From contig DATHGT010000223.1 of the NCBI GenBank assembly GCA_035317605.1, positions 1-36,908 of the forward strand: 36,908 bases of DNA, read 5' to 3'. The notes beneath the pieces are model-generated. The model saw only the letters and a list, made by a program, of their open reading frames with translations. It was not told the origin of the DNA and did not search any database. The position numbers and the translations under genes are program-made. The DNA comes from DATHGT01 sp035317605. GTDB lineage: Bacteria; Methylomirabilota; Methylomirabilia; Rokubacteriales; CSP1-6. Of this stretch, positions 8,257-16,669 are shown in pieces. Numbering within the stretch: position 1 is the first letter of the stretch; each line of letters begins with the position of its first letter.

Positions 8257-9377
8257 GGTGGTCTTCCTTTCTGGAGGTGGGTGGCGGGGCGATGGAAGCG
8301 CTCGGCGACGAACAGCACGTCGGCGACGGCGGTGGCACAGTCCTGGACGTCGGTGTAGATGGTCAGCTCCGGACACAGCGCGGGCTCGTAGTCGAGGACG
8401 AGGTCGACGTCGACACCCACGTTCGGCTCGGGGGCGCCCCGCGCGCTGCCGGTCAGGTGCCAGCGCGCAGCACGCTCGCGATCGGCGCAGATCTCGGACG
8501 GGCAAGCGAGCTGGATCTCCGCGAAGCGCGGGATCAGCTCACGGGCCAGCTCCCGCCATCGTCGGTGGTGCGCGGTCGCGTCGACGATCACGGCGATCCC
8601 CGCCTCCACGAGCATCGTGGCCAGACAGACGACTGCCCGGTGAACGAGATCGTCGAGGTCCTCGGTGACGACGGGCCACACGATGCGACGCACAGCGGTG
8701 GCCTCGACGATCCAGACTCTGATCCCCCGCGCGGCCAGCGCAGTCATCAAGCGCTGGGCGATCGTGGTCTTGCCGCTGCCCGGCCGCCCGGTGATCCAGA
8801 TCGCCCAGCCGTCGCCGTGGGGCTTGGCGGCGGACGCTCCCGCGCCCAGATGCTCGGCCAGCGTAATGATCTGGTCGGCGCCGGCGGCCACGCTCTCGGC
8901 GGTCGTGCCGATGATGAGCTCAGGCTGAAGCGCCCGCTCGTAATCGCGATCCACGCCCGGCACGGTGGCGCCCGCCGAGCCCGCGCGCGCGTAAATGGCT
9001 GGCGGGGCGTTTCCCGGAGCGCGCGCGGCCTCGCGCTCGCGGGCGACCGCGAGCGGACATTCGAGCTGCACCTCGGCAAAGCGCGGGATCAGCTCGCGCG
9101 CGAACTCTCGCCATCGGCGACGATGCGCGGTAGCGTCCACGATGACGGGCACCCCGGCCGCGGCGAGCGTCGCGGCCATGAAGGCGAGCAGGCGATAGAC
9201 GGCCTCCCGCTCGTGGTCGCTGTACGTCGGAGTCGGCGTGAGAATCTTGCGGAGGGCGTCCAGCTCCAGGATTTTCACCGGAACGCCACGCGCCCGCAGC
9301 GTCTCCCCGGCGGCGCGGGCCAGCACGGATTTTCCGCTACCAGGCAGCCCGGTGATCCAGATCGTCCACATGCTCAA
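8247..9377 (-). CDS. Tandem adenylylsulfate-kinase-like protein (two fused P-loop kinase domains)
   Basis: Two homologous APS-kinase-like domains in one 376-residue chain. Walker A motifs are GLPGSGKS (10-17) and GRPGSGKT (197-204). Each copy repeats VIVDATAH-RRWRE-ARELIPRFAE at about 78-102 and again in the second half, showing an internal duplication. In true APS kinases this region holds the FISP motif, followed by KGLY; both are absent, so the substrate may not be adenylylsulfate. No ATP sulfurylase or sulfate genes are nearby. The start is either TTG 9377 (GGAG six bases before) or ATG 9371 (twelve bases); the spacing favours TTG. It is the first gene of the CBS-receiver-ATPase operon. 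Confidence 0.85.
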   Translation of the reverse strand: MSMWTIWITGLPGSGKSVLARAAGETLRARGVPVKILELDALRKILTPTPTYSDHEREAVYRLLAFMAATLAAAGVPVIVDATAHRRRWREFARELIPRFAEVQLECPLAVAREREAARAPGNAPPAIYARAGSAGATVPGVDRDYERALQPELIIGTTAESVAAGADQIITLAEHLGAGASAAKPHGDGWAIWITGRPGSGKTTIAQRLMTALAARGIRVWIVEATAVRRIVWPVVTEDLDDLVHRAVVCLATMLVEAGIAVIVDATAHHRRWRELARELIPRFAEIQLACPSEICADRERAARWHLTGSARGAPEPNVGVDVDLVLDYEPALCPELTIYTDVQDCATAVADVLFVAERFHRPATHLQKGRPPCE

Positions 9378-9417
9378 GCTCGGCTCCCGTCCCTTTTCGG
9401 TGCTCGCGCGAGGAGTT

Positions 9418-9432
9418 GCAACGTCACTGCCA
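9418..9432 (-). promoter_or_regulatory. Sigma-54 promoter of the APS-kinase-like/CBS/receiver/ATPase operon
   Basis: TGGCAGTGACGTTGC on the minus strand is an exact TGGCA-N6-TTGC match. The predicted start is near 9406, about 30 nt before the first start codon. Confidence 0.85.
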
Positions 9433-9501
9433 GTCGTGTCGCGATGGAAAGCGCGGTGTTGCGTGGCGGTGCGGGGCCCGGAGGCGGGGGCGGTGAGGCG
9501 T

Positions 9502-9525
9502 GATCACCCCGTCGCGGGGCGGATC
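9502..9525 (-). terminator. Hairpin downstream of the phosphotransferase-like gene
   Basis: CCCCG-TCG-CGGGG flanked by GATC on both sides forms a compact GC-rich hairpin between the phosphotransferase stop (9562) and the next sigma-54 promoter. There is no T-run, so termination is only likely by position. Confidence 0.4.
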
Positions 9526-9561
9526 TGCCACATCTGTCGCAAGGATCCACCGCACGCTGCT

Positions 9562-10716
9562 TTAGCCCCAGAGGTCCATGACGTCCTCGGCGACGAAGTG
9601 TGTGGTGCTGACCATGCGGTCGGCGAAGTGCAGCAGCGCCACGCGGCTCGCGTCGGCGAGGTCGGGATACCAGCGGGGATGCGCGATCACCAGCGCACGG
9701 AAGGCCAGGAACGGCGGCAGGACGTGGAACACTTCCGCATCGCCGCTGGCCGCGAGGTAGGTATCGAGGAACGTCCGGAACAGCTGAAGGAACGGCTCGT
9801 CCACACCCGCGCGACCGCCGCGGGCGCTCTTCTGCACCCCAAAGAACAGATAGTTGATCCCGAGCGCCGCGACGTCGTCCGCGGGCTCGCCCCATTCCCC
9901 GCGGCTGCGATCGAGCACCGAGAACTCGGTCGTGCCCTCTCGGAACAGCAGGTTCCACGGATGGAAGTCCCCGTGGATGCGCCGCAGGCGCTGGCCGTAC
10001 CCGCGCAGCCGCCATCGCCACGACACCATGGCCTGCTCGAACGTCTCGCGCGCTCGCTCGGGCAGCAGCGGGTAGCCATCGGGGTAGCTATCGAGGATCC
10101 CCATGACGCACTCGCCGTGGCCGCACAGCTCGCGCAGACGGCGCACGTACAGGGTCGGCTCGTCGCGGCGTTCGGCATGCGTCTCCGCGAGGAAGCGCGC
10201 GAGCACCCGCGCTCGCGCGCGATCGAGATCGCGGGCTTCGGCCGCGAGCATGCGCGCGAGGTCCAGCCAGTAGAGCGCGCCCTCGGCCTTCTCGACGAGT
10301 TGGAAGAACTCGACGGCGTCCGCCGCGGAGACGATCTCGCCGTGCTCACGCACGAATCCGACGTCCAGGCTGCGGACGTGGCGCGGGAAGCTGTTGTAGG
10401 CGTGGTGGCCGTAGAGCGCCTGCCACGCGCGGTCGGCCGGGTAGTCGTGGCCGAAGCCCTGGGCCGGGCGGGTGCGCGAGATCACGAATGCGCGCGGCCG
10501 CCTGTCTACGAGACATTCGACCTCGAGCGGCACGCCGTAACCGAACCCCTTGGGATCCTCGATCGCGGGCTCGCTGCCCCCGAGCCGGCGCACAGCGCGG
10601 ACTTCCACCTGCCCAGCGAGCACGTGCGCCAGATACGTCGCCAGGTTCTCGCGCTCGATGCCGCGGCCCACTGGCTCGGCCGCCTTCTCGCCGGAACGCG
10701 ACCGTTCCGGCGTCAC
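9562..10716 (-). CDS. Aminoglycoside-phosphotransferase-like (APH fold) kinase
   Basis: A 384-residue cytosolic protein with an APH/choline-kinase fold. The catalytic loop is HGDFHPWNLLF near residue 255 (Asp as base, Asn for metal). The second metal-binding Asp is in VLDRSRGEWGEPADD. The N-terminal 130 residues lack an obvious domain. The substrate is unknown; family members phosphorylate antibiotics, small metabolites or proteins. GTG 10716 overlaps the stop of the upstream USP gene (GTGA), so it is translated with two USPs from one sigma-54 promoter. That setting suggests stress physiology rather than drug resistance. Similar proteins are sometimes fused or adjacent to P-loop kinases, as here. 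Confidence 0.85.
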   Translation of the reverse strand: MTPERSRSGEKAAEPVGRGIERENLATYLAHVLAGQVEVRAVRRLGGSEPAIEDPKGFGYGVPLEVECLVDRRPRAFVISRTRPAQGFGHDYPADRAWQALYGHHAYNSFPRHVRSLDVGFVREHGEIVSAADAVEFFQLVEKAEGALYWLDLARMLAAEARDLDRARARVLARFLAETHAERRDEPTLYVRRLRELCGHGECVMGILDSYPDGYPLLPERARETFEQAMVSWRWRLRGYGQRLRRIHGDFHPWNLLFREGTTEFSVLDRSRGEWGEPADDVAALGINYLFFGVQKSARGGRAGVDEPFLQLFRTFLDTYLAASGDAEVFHVLPPFLAFRALVIAHPRWYPDLADASRVALLHFADRMVSTTHFVAEDVMDLWG

Positions 10717-11153
10717 TTTCCCCGGACCGTCAGCACCGGGCAGGGGGCCGTGCCTATCACGCGTTCGGCAACACTGCCCATCAAGAGCCGGGCGAGCCCG
10801 GTCCGCCCATGCGTTCCCATCACGATCAGCTTCGTGCGCTTGGCGCGCGCCGCGCGCACGATGGCGTCGGCGGCCACGCCTTCGTAGAGCATGCCGCGCA
10901 CGCGCACCCGACTGGCTTTTGCTTTCGCCAGGAGCCGGTCGAGTTGCTTCTGAGCCTGTGCGCGTATCGACCGCTGAAGATCGTCGAACGTCTTCGGCGA
11001 CATGTACCCGTCGCCGACCATCGGCATCGCTGTCGTGAGCACGTGAACAAGCAGCAGTTCAGAGCCTTCCTCGCGGGCGAGCGCCAGCGCGCGATCGAAC
11101 GCCGACCGCGAGGGAGGTGAGAAGTCGGTCGGGTGCAGGATGGTGCCCTTCAT
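10713..11153 (-). CDS. Universal stress protein (UspA family), ATP-binding type
   Basis: A 146-residue single-domain USP. It starts ILHPTDFSPPSRSAFDRAL, the usual first strand and loop, and ends with GTHGRTGLARLLMGSVAERV, the complete G-2X-G-9X-G(S) nucleotide-binding signature, then CPVLTV. ATP binding is therefore expected. ATG 11153 overlaps the preceding USP stop (ATGA) and its own stop overlaps the kinase-like gene (GTGA), so three proteins are made from one coupled message. Its specific role is unknown. Confidence 0.95.
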   Translation of the reverse strand: MKGTILHPTDFSPPSRSAFDRALALAREEGSELLLVHVLTTAMPMVGDGYMSPKTFDDLQRSIRAQAQKQLDRLLAKAKASRVRVRGMLYEGVAADAIVRAARAKRTKLIVMGTHGRTGLARLLMGSVAERVIGTAPCPVLTVRGK

Positions 11154-11638
11154 CGTCGCGTCCCAGCCGCATTGCGCTCTTCGGCGACGCCGATCGGCGC
11201 CTCAACGGGCGCGCCGTCGGCGCGCAGCAGCATGATCGGGGTGCTGGTCCCGCGGAGCACGGCTTCGGCGACGCTGCCGAGGATGAGGCGGCCGAGGCCG
11301 CTGCGGCCATGCGTCGTCATGACGATGAGGTCCGCGTGACCGACGCGCGCGGCTTCTACGATCGCCGCAGCCGGCGGCCCGTACCAGACCGAGGTCTCGA
11401 CTTTGCGGATGCCTTTCGACGCCAGGCGCGCTTGGAGGGCGTTCAGGTACTCCTCGGCCTCGTGCACCACGCGGATCTGCTCCTCTGTCGGATCGACGCC
11501 AGGCCACGTGGATGCTTCGGCAGCCCGCAGCAGCAGGAGGGTCGGCGTCCCGCCCTCCGCGACGTCCAACGCCTTCGCGAGCGCTTGCTCGGCCAGCGGC
11601 GAGCCGTCGAGCGGGACCAGCAGCTTGTCGATCTTCAT
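11150..11638 (-). CDS. Universal stress protein, first gene of a sigma-54 operon
   Basis: A 162-residue USP. Residues 5-15 (KLLVPLDGSPL) and TTHGRSGLGRLILGSVAEAV near residue 125 show the fold and the ATP-binding signature. The C-terminal tail after LLRADG is extra and Ala/Arg-rich. ATG 11638 follows GGAGGG. A longer in-frame ORF to 11713 would begin upstream of the promoter core and has no ribosome site. It leads an operon with a second USP and an APH-like kinase. Confidence 0.94.
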   Translation of the reverse strand: MKIDKLLVPLDGSPLAEQALAKALDVAEGGTPTLLLLRAAEASTWPGVDPTEEQIRVVHEAEEYLNALQARLASKGIRKVETSVWYGPPAAAIVEAARVGHADLIVMTTHGRSGLGRLILGSVAEAVLRGTSTPIMLLRADGAPVEAPIGVAEERNAAGTRR

Positions 11639-11681
11639 GTCAACCCTCCGTGAAAGTGAATCGAACCGTCCGTGACCATGA

Positions 11682-11696
11682 GCAACTCGATTGCCA
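11682..11696 (-). promoter_or_regulatory. Sigma-54 promoter of the USP-USP-APH operon
   Basis: TGGCAATCGAGTTGC on the minus strand is an exact TGGCA-N6-TTGC match. The predicted start is near 11670, giving a 32-nt leader with the GGAGGG site. Confidence 0.85.
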
Positions 11697-11746
11697 ATCC
11701 GAAGTCGAACCAAAACGCGCCGTTACGAAGACCGATCGACCGATGT

Positions 11747-11785
11747 TGGGGCAGGACCTCAGCGCGGTGTCCTCGCGGTGCCCCA
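11747..11785. terminator. Interrupted inverted repeat between the histidine kinase and the USP promoter
   Basis: TGGGGCAGGAC (11747-11757) pairs with GTCCT (1169-73 of the same block, 11769-11773) and TGCCCCA (11779-11785), a two-part stem. It lies just past the kinase stop and about 50 bp upstream of the USP promoter. It could terminate the kinase transcript or be an activator site; the sequence does not decide. Confidence 0.4.
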
Positions 11786-11805
11786 CGTGGATCGTGATGG
11801 AACGG

Positions 11806-13026
11806 CTACGCGTGTCCCGCTGAGGAAGAACGCGGCAAGCGCACCATGAAGCGCGTGCCCTCACCCGGGGTGGATTCGGCGGTGATCCTGCCACCGTGGT
11901 CGTGCACGATGCCGTAGACGATCGAGAGACCCAGGCCGGTGCCGGTCGGCTTCGTGGTGTAGAACGGGTCGAAAATCCGGGAGAGCGTCTCCGCATTCAT
12001 GCCGTGACCGGTGTCGGTGACCACGATCTCGACTGCCGCGTCCTCGTCCGGCGTGGGCGATGTGACGATGGTCATGCGCCCACCGCTGGGCATCGCGTCG
12101 CGAGCGTTGGTGAGCAGGTTGAGTACGACCTGGCTCAGCGCGTTGGGGTTACCGCGGACGGACGGCAGCGCCGGGGCGAGGGTCATCTCGATCGCGATCC
12201 CCGCCTTCTCGATCTGCCCGCGCGCCAGCAGGATCGTGTCCCCGACCACGCGATTGAGATCGACGGTCACCATCTCGGTGGACGACTGGCGCGAGAAGGA
12301 CAGGAGCCCCTGGGCGATCCGGGCCACCCGCTCGGCGTGCTTGTGTACGGTCAGTAGATCGTTGACGAGCGACTGGGAAAGCGGCTCGCTCTCCGCCTCC
12401 AGCAGCATGACCTCGATCCGCGAAGAGATGATGCCGAGCGGGTTGTTGATCTCGTGGGCGATACCCGAGGCCAGCGTGCCGAGGGCAGCCAGCTTCTCGG
12501 ACTGACGGGTGGCGCGCTGCAGCTCGACGCGCTCGGAAATATCGGTCACGAACGCCATCGCGAGGATCCCCTCCGGCGTTTCCACGTAGCTGAGGCTGAT
12601 CTCGACGGGGAACTGCGTACCGTCCCGGCGCCGCCCGGCGAGCACGAGATCCTTCCCCATGCGGCGCACGCGCGGCTCGGCGAAGTACGCGGTGCGATGC
12701 CGCACGTGCGCGGCCCGAACGCTCTCGGGGAGCAGCAGCTCGAGAGTCTGACCGATCAAGTCACTGCGACGGTAGCCGAACATCAGCTCGGTCTGAGCAT
12801 TGACGAGCACGATTTCGCCGGCGCGGTTGACCACGATGATGCTCTCGGCGGCCGACTCGAGGAAGGCGCGGGCCGTCGCCTCGCTCTGCCGGCGGCTGGC
12901 TTCGCGCTCCCTGCCGAGCGCGGCTTCAGCCTGGGTGCGCTCGGTGGCCTCCCGCTCGAGATCGGCGACGCGCGCACGAAGACGCTCGTTTTCGGTTTCG
13001 AGTTGTTCCTCGCGGTCGGACGACAT
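11806..13026 (-). CDS. PAS-domain sensor histidine kinase (NtrB-like)
   Basis: A 406-residue cytosolic kinase. A coiled coil (residues 5-50) leads to a PAS domain (about 55-165, AAESIIVVNRAGEIVLVNAQ). Next is HisKA with His191 in GIAHEINNPLG, then an HATPase with N-box NLLTNARDAMP, G1 VVTDTGHGMN, F-box FDPFYTTKP and G2 GTGLGLSIVYG. All catalytic boxes are intact and it has no receiver. ATG 13026 is chosen because the preceding GGGGAAAGGA can act as ribosome site; the 50-codon extension is GC-rich and unlike a domain. NtrB-type kinases usually pair with NtrC-type activators. The only one here is the orphan at 21716-23116, a plausible partner. Confidence 0.93.
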   Translation of the reverse strand: MSSDREEQLETENERLRARVADLEREATERTQAEAALGREREASRRQSEATARAFLESAAESIIVVNRAGEIVLVNAQTELMFGYRRSDLIGQTLELLLPESVRAAHVRHRTAYFAEPRVRRMGKDLVLAGRRRDGTQFPVEISLSYVETPEGILAMAFVTDISERVELQRATRQSEKLAALGTLASGIAHEINNPLGIISSRIEVMLLEAESEPLSQSLVNDLLTVHKHAERVARIAQGLLSFSRQSSTEMVTVDLNRVVGDTILLARGQIEKAGIAIEMTLAPALPSVRGNPNALSQVVLNLLTNARDAMPSGGRMTIVTSPTPDEDAAVEIVVTDTGHGMNAETLSRIFDPFYTTKPTGTGLGLSIVYGIVHDHGGRITAESTPGEGTRFMVRLPRSSSAGHA

Positions 13027-13172
13027 TCCTTTCCCCAGCGGAATGTTTCGCCCGCCGCGGCTCCTTGTCAACTGTCTCCGGCCGTCGCGCGCCGGCCTCC
13101 TGGCCTCGGAACCGGCGTCGCCGTCGTGCACGCGTTCGCCGCCGGCCCCGCGCCGCGGATGACGGTGCCCGA

Positions 13173-13270
13173 TCACTTGCCGCCCAGGAAGTCGAAGCGG
13201 TAGCCGGTGATGCTCTTGACGAGCAGCGAGTCGGTGTCCGGGGTCAGCCCCGCGCCGACGCCGGGCCTAC
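13173..13270 (-). pseudogene. Possible C-terminal gene remnant
   Basis: In the gap between the HtrA-like gene and the histidine kinase one minus frame reads RPGVGAGLTPDTDSLLVKSI, then TGYRFDFLGGK and a TGA. It looks more like protein than the other frames, but has no start or ribosome site and the family is not recognised. It may be the tail of a deleted gene. The rest of 13027-13288 shows nothing else. Confidence 0.25.
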
Positions 13271-13288
13271 AGAGGGGACCGTGCGCGC

Positions 13289-14726
13289 TCAAGGGACGGC
13301 GTCGACGACGATGTAGAGAATGACGTCATGGCGTTGCACGCGCATCAGGATGGGCGCGCCGGGAGTGAGGGCGCCGACGGCTGCCTCGAAGTCCGCTGAG
13401 CTCTGGATCGGGTGTCCGTTGACTTCGCGGATGACGTCCCCCGCCTTGATGCCCGCGCGCCCGGCCGAGCCCGAGAAGTCCACGTCGTTGGCCACGGCGC
13501 CCTTGATCGGGTTGATGGGCCGCACCTCGATTCCGAGCCGGCGCTTGGCGAGCCGGGCCTCGGGCCGTAGCAGCATCCCTTCGGGATCATCGGCCAGCGT
13601 TGCCGAGAGGACGAGCACACGCCCGGCACGGCGTACCTTCAACGCCAGCACGTCACCCGGACGGAGCGCGCTCACCGCGCGCTCGAATTGGAGGCGGGAC
13701 GAGATCAGCGTGGCGCCGATGCCGACGATGATGTCGCCTGGGCGCAGGCCGGCGGCGGCGCCCGGACCGCCGGCGCCCACGTCCGCGACGAGCGCGCCCG
13801 CGGCGCCGCGCGTGCGGAGGGCTTGCGCGAGCGCGGCATTGAGCGATTGGGTCGTGATGCCGAGCCAGGGCTGACTCACACGACCCTTCTCGATCACGTC
13901 GAACGCGATCCGTCGCAGAGTGTTCGACGGAACCGCGTAGGCCGCCGCATTCGCGGTCAGGACGGTACCGAGGCCGATGACTTCCCCGCGCATGTTGACG
14001 AGCGGCCCGCCCGCGTTGCCGAGGCCCATCACGGCATCGCTCTGGAGGAAGCTCCCGGCCGGGTCCGGGCTCATCGGGGCGGGCGTCGCGGTCACGACGC
14101 CCGCGACCACCGTCCCCGCGGGCCCCAGCGGCGCGCCGACGGAGATCACCCAATCGCCGATCTTCACGCGCTCGGAATCGCCGAGCGGCAGGTGGGGGAA
14201 GAAGGCGCCTCGCCCATCCAGCTTCAAGATGGCCACGTCACTGCGGAGGTCGAGGCCGACGACGGTCGCGTTCACCGGTGTCCCGTCCATCATGGCGACC
14301 TCGAACTCGGGGGCATGCAGCATGACCGCGGGTGCTGGTGAGCGCGATGCCGCGCGGATCGATGATGACGCCGGTGCCCACCGTGCGATTGCGAAGCTCG
14401 GCGGCGGCATCGAGAGGCTCGTGTCCGTCCTCCTGGATTTCCTCGTCGGCATCGAGGACGCTCTGGATGGACCCATCTTCGGCGGGGGCGGCAGCCGCGG
14501 GCACCCGGATGACGAACGAGGCCGCAAGCGCGGCCGCCGCGACCTCGGCGAACGATGTCGGGATCGTCGCCGGCTCGGCGGCCTGAGAGACCGATGGACC
14601 CGGCCCGCAGACGAGCATCACCAGCGGCCGTTCGAGGCTCAGCCGCGAGTTGTGGACACGAAGCAGAGGATTCTCCCTATGTGGGGCGATCACGCCCCGG
14701 GCGACGTCTCGATTCTCGGCGCTCAT
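13289..14726 (-). pseudogene. HtrA/DegP-like S1C protein with PDZ domains, frameshifted and lacking catalytic residues
   Basis: Envelope protein of the trypsin-like HtrA family. One frame (from ATG 14726, GGAGG upstream) encodes a hydrophobic export signal and the first barrel up to GTGVIIDPRGIALT. Near 14322-14340 the reading moves by one base to AVMLHAPEFEVAMMDG and continues to 13289 through two PDZ domains (WLGITTQSLN and LGIEVRPINPIK regions). The catalytic His motif (TNAHVV in relatives) reads about TSTRAV, and the Ser motif GNSGGP reads GNAGGP; the Asp in DLRSDVAILKL remains. So even with the frame restored it should not cleave peptide bonds. A conserved pseudoprotease with one sequencing error, or a decaying gene, are both possible. 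Its sigma-54 promoter is intact. Confidence 0.8.
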
Positions 14727-14757
14727 GCGCGCTTGGTCCTCCGGACGGCGAGACAGA

Positions 14758-14772
14758 GCAACGAACCTGCCA
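14758..14772 (-). promoter_or_regulatory. Sigma-54 promoter of the HtrA-like gene
   Basis: TGGCAGGTTCGTTGC on the minus strand is an exact TGGCA-N6-TTGC match. The predicted start is near 14746, twenty nt before the ATG, with GGAGG inside the leader. Confidence 0.82.
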
Positions 14773-14794
14773 CACGGTCGGAAGGCGGGACCCG

Positions 14795-15150
14795 TCAAGG
14801 GTGCTCGGCGATGAGCCGGCCGATCAGCCGGCGCTTGACCACTTCCACCAGCGCCAGGTACGTCACGGTGGCCGCCACGAGGAAGAAGAGGTAGGCCGCA
14901 GGCAGCGGCACGAATCCGAGCGCCGGAGCGAGCGGATGAAGGGCAGCAGGCACCCGGCGGCGACCACCAGCAGCGTCGTCACGGTGAGCCAGAGGCTCGG
15001 CCGGCTGCGCAGCGGGTTGCGCGCGGTCCGGATCACGAAAAGCACGAGCGTCTGCGTGGCCAGCGACTCCACGAACCATCCCGTGTGGAACAGTGCGGCC
15101 GGCGCCGCGAACACCCTGAGCAACACGAAGAACGTCAGGCCCGGCGCTGT
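14795..15150 (-). pseudogene. C-terminal remnant of an MgtA-type magnesium P-type ATPase
   Basis: The minus strand reads LTFFVLLRVFAAPAALFHTG then WFVESLATQTLVLFVIRTAR, a hallmark of the last membrane helices of MgtA/MgtB pumps. After LPFI near 14940 a one-base shift leads to HPLAPALGFVPLPAAYLFFL and VEVVKRRLIG to the stop at 14795. Only about the last 115 of roughly 900 residues remain; all catalytic domains are gone and there is no start codon. It directly follows the CBS gene, so a large deletion seems to have fused this tail behind it. Confidence 0.8.
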
Positions 15151-15157
15151 TCTTACG

Positions 15158-15586
15158 TCACGCGATCATCCGGCGACCCAGCGAGCGCGAAAGTGCGGCG
15201 GCGACGTGGCCCATCTCGGTGCCCAGGAGCATCAGGAGGTCGTCGAGCGCAATGATGCCGATGAGGTCCCCCCGCTTGTCCACCACGGGGAGCCGCCTCA
15301 CTCCCTTGGCGTCGAGCAGCTTCACTGCGTCGAGGATTCCCTTGTCCCCCTGAATCACCGCCGGATTCGATTGCATCACGTCGCCCACCGGCACCTCGGC
15401 CGGATCCAAGCCCTCGGCGACGACGGCCACCGCGATGTCGCGGTCGGTGATGATGCCCTTGGGTCGGTGGTGGCTGGCGACCACGAGGGCGCCCACTCTC
15501 TTCTGCCGCATCAACCGCGCGGCATCGCGGACGGATGCTGTCCGTTCGATCGTCACGACGGGCCGCATGCACACTTCAGCGAGCAT
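15158..15586 (-). CDS. CBS-pair domain protein
   Basis: A 142-residue protein with two CBS motifs: residues about 5-62 (MRPVVTIERTASVRDAARLM, then GIITDRDIAVAVV) and about 72-130 (VMQSNPAVIQGD, then GIIALDDLLMLLG). The C-terminal helix (MGHVAAALSRSLGRR) is typical of small stand-alone CBS proteins. It probably senses adenine nucleotides. ATG 15586 has a modest AGGTG ribosome site. It lies 30 bp after the BirA-like gene and is likely transcribed from that gene's sigma-54 promoter. Confidence 0.93.
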   Translation of the reverse strand: MLAEVCMRPVVTIERTASVRDAARLMRQKRVGALVVASHHRPKGIITDRDIAVAVVAEGLDPAEVPVGDVMQSNPAVIQGDKGILDAVKLLDAKGVRRLPVVDKRGDLIGIIALDDLLMLLGTEMGHVAAALSRSLGRRMIA

Positions 15587-15616
15587 GGACGCACCTGCTC
15601 GGTCGGGTGTAAGAGA

Positions 15617-16477
15617 TCATCGAGTCCTCATGCCGTCGATGGCCATGATCTCGCCACCAGCGACGGGCCTCCTGTCGCCAGGGCGAGACTCCAGGACGAG
15701 TCGGCCGTCGGCGTCCACGCGAACGACTCGGCCGTGCCGGACACCCTCGGGCTGACTGATCTCCACCATCCGGCCGCACACGGCGTCGCGCTGATTCCAG
15801 GCGACCAGGATGGCCTCGGGCCCGTAATCCGTGTAGAGCCCGTGCCATCGCTCGAGTCGGTTCAAGAGCGAGGCGGCAAACCGGTTGCGGTCGACCGCGC
15901 GCCCCGCGACCTCGCGCACCGACGTGGCCAGCGCGGCCGCCGGGCCCAGGCCCGCAGTGAGGGCGTCGCGCGAGACGTTGAGGTTCACACCGACGCCGAG
16001 CACGACGTGCTGGACGACGTCTCTGGTCACGGCGGCCGTGGCCAGCGTCCCACCGATCCGCCGGCCGGCCACGACCACGTCGTTCGGCCACCGCACGGTG
16101 GCCGGCACGCCCTCTCCGGTGACGGCGTCAGCGAGCGCGAGCGAAGCGATCATCGTGAAGACGGGAGCCGCGGCCGGCGCGATCGCCGGGCGGAAGATCA
16201 CCGACGCATACAGGTTCGCGCGCTCGGGCGAGAACCAGGGTCGTCCGAAGCGGCGACGTCCCGCGTGCTGCGCTTCGGCGAGGACGACGGTGCCCTCGCG
16301 CGCGCCCTCTTCCGCGAGCCGATGGGCCACGTCGTTCGTCGACGACACGACGCCGAAGAGATGGATCTCGAACCCGACGTTCCGGGTGCCGAGCGCTCGG
16401 CGAATCAGGTCGATGGAGAGCGCGTCATCGTTGCGGTGCGCATCCTCGACGATCGGAAGTCGGGCTGTCGCGTTCAT
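15617..16477 (-). CDS. Biotin--[acetyl-CoA-carboxylase] ligase-like protein (BirA family, no HTH)
   Basis: A 286-residue BirA/LplA-fold protein: catalytic domain (residues about 20-215) and a C-terminal SH3-like domain (VRVDADGRLVLESRPGDRRP). It lacks the DNA-binding N-terminus of E. coli BirA. Active-site motifs are altered: the biotin loop GRGRxG reads AGRRRFG, and the KWPND motif reads RWPND, replacing the Lys that contacts biotinyl-AMP. GVGVNLNVSRDAL is well kept. So ligase activity is uncertain and a different acyl substrate is possible. ATG 16477 has no Shine-Dalgarno; the predicted sigma-54 start lies only three bases upstream, implying a nearly leaderless message. A broken paralogue lies at 23367-24102. 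Confidence 0.85.
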   Translation of the reverse strand: MNATARLPIVEDAHRNDDALSIDLIRRALGTRNVGFEIHLFGVVSSTNDVAHRLAEEGAREGTVVLAEAQHAGRRRFGRPWFSPERANLYASVIFRPAIAPAAAPVFTMIASLALADAVTGEGVPATVRWPNDVVVAGRRIGGTLATAAVTRDVVQHVVLGVGVNLNVSRDALTAGLGPAAALATSVREVAGRAVDRNRFAASLLNRLERWHGLYTDYGPEAILVAWNQRDAVCGRMVEISQPEGVRHGRVVRVDADGRLVLESRPGDRRPVAGGEIMAIDGMRTR

Positions 16478-16491
16478 GCGGATACGAAGGA

Positions 16492-16506
16492 GCAACGCAG
16501 GTGCCA
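16492..16506 (-). promoter_or_regulatory. Sigma-54 promoter of the BirA-like/CBS operon
   Basis: TGGCACCTGCGTTGC on the minus strand is an exact TGGCA-N6-TTGC match. The -12 C is 15 bases before the A of ATG 16477, predicting a leader of about three nt. The 16507-16770 region beyond it holds no gene. Confidence 0.85.
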
Positions 16507-16669
16507 GAGGTGAACGCCGTGAATCCAAGACGTTGAACGGCCGCCACGCCGAGGCGCTGTGGTGCGGGTGCCCGGCCTGTCCCATTGCCGCCCCACGCCG
16601 CGTTCAGTCGTGACCGCGCGCGCTTCGCGCCCGAGGCAGTCGCGGAGATTCACCCGGCCGGGGCGGCAA

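Noticed and set aside
9526..9540. TGCCACATCTGTCGC, resembling the 16771 promoter
   Set aside because: The invariant GG of the -24 element is GC here and no plus-strand gene follows.
9562..10716. Antibiotic resistance gene reading of the APH-fold protein
   Set aside because: The fold is shared by many non-resistance kinases and the context is a USP operon; no specific resistance family is recognised.
9238..10887. Plus-strand ORF of 549 codons over the kinase-like genes
   Set aside because: Antisense shadow; the minus strand encodes APH-like and USP proteins with full motifs.
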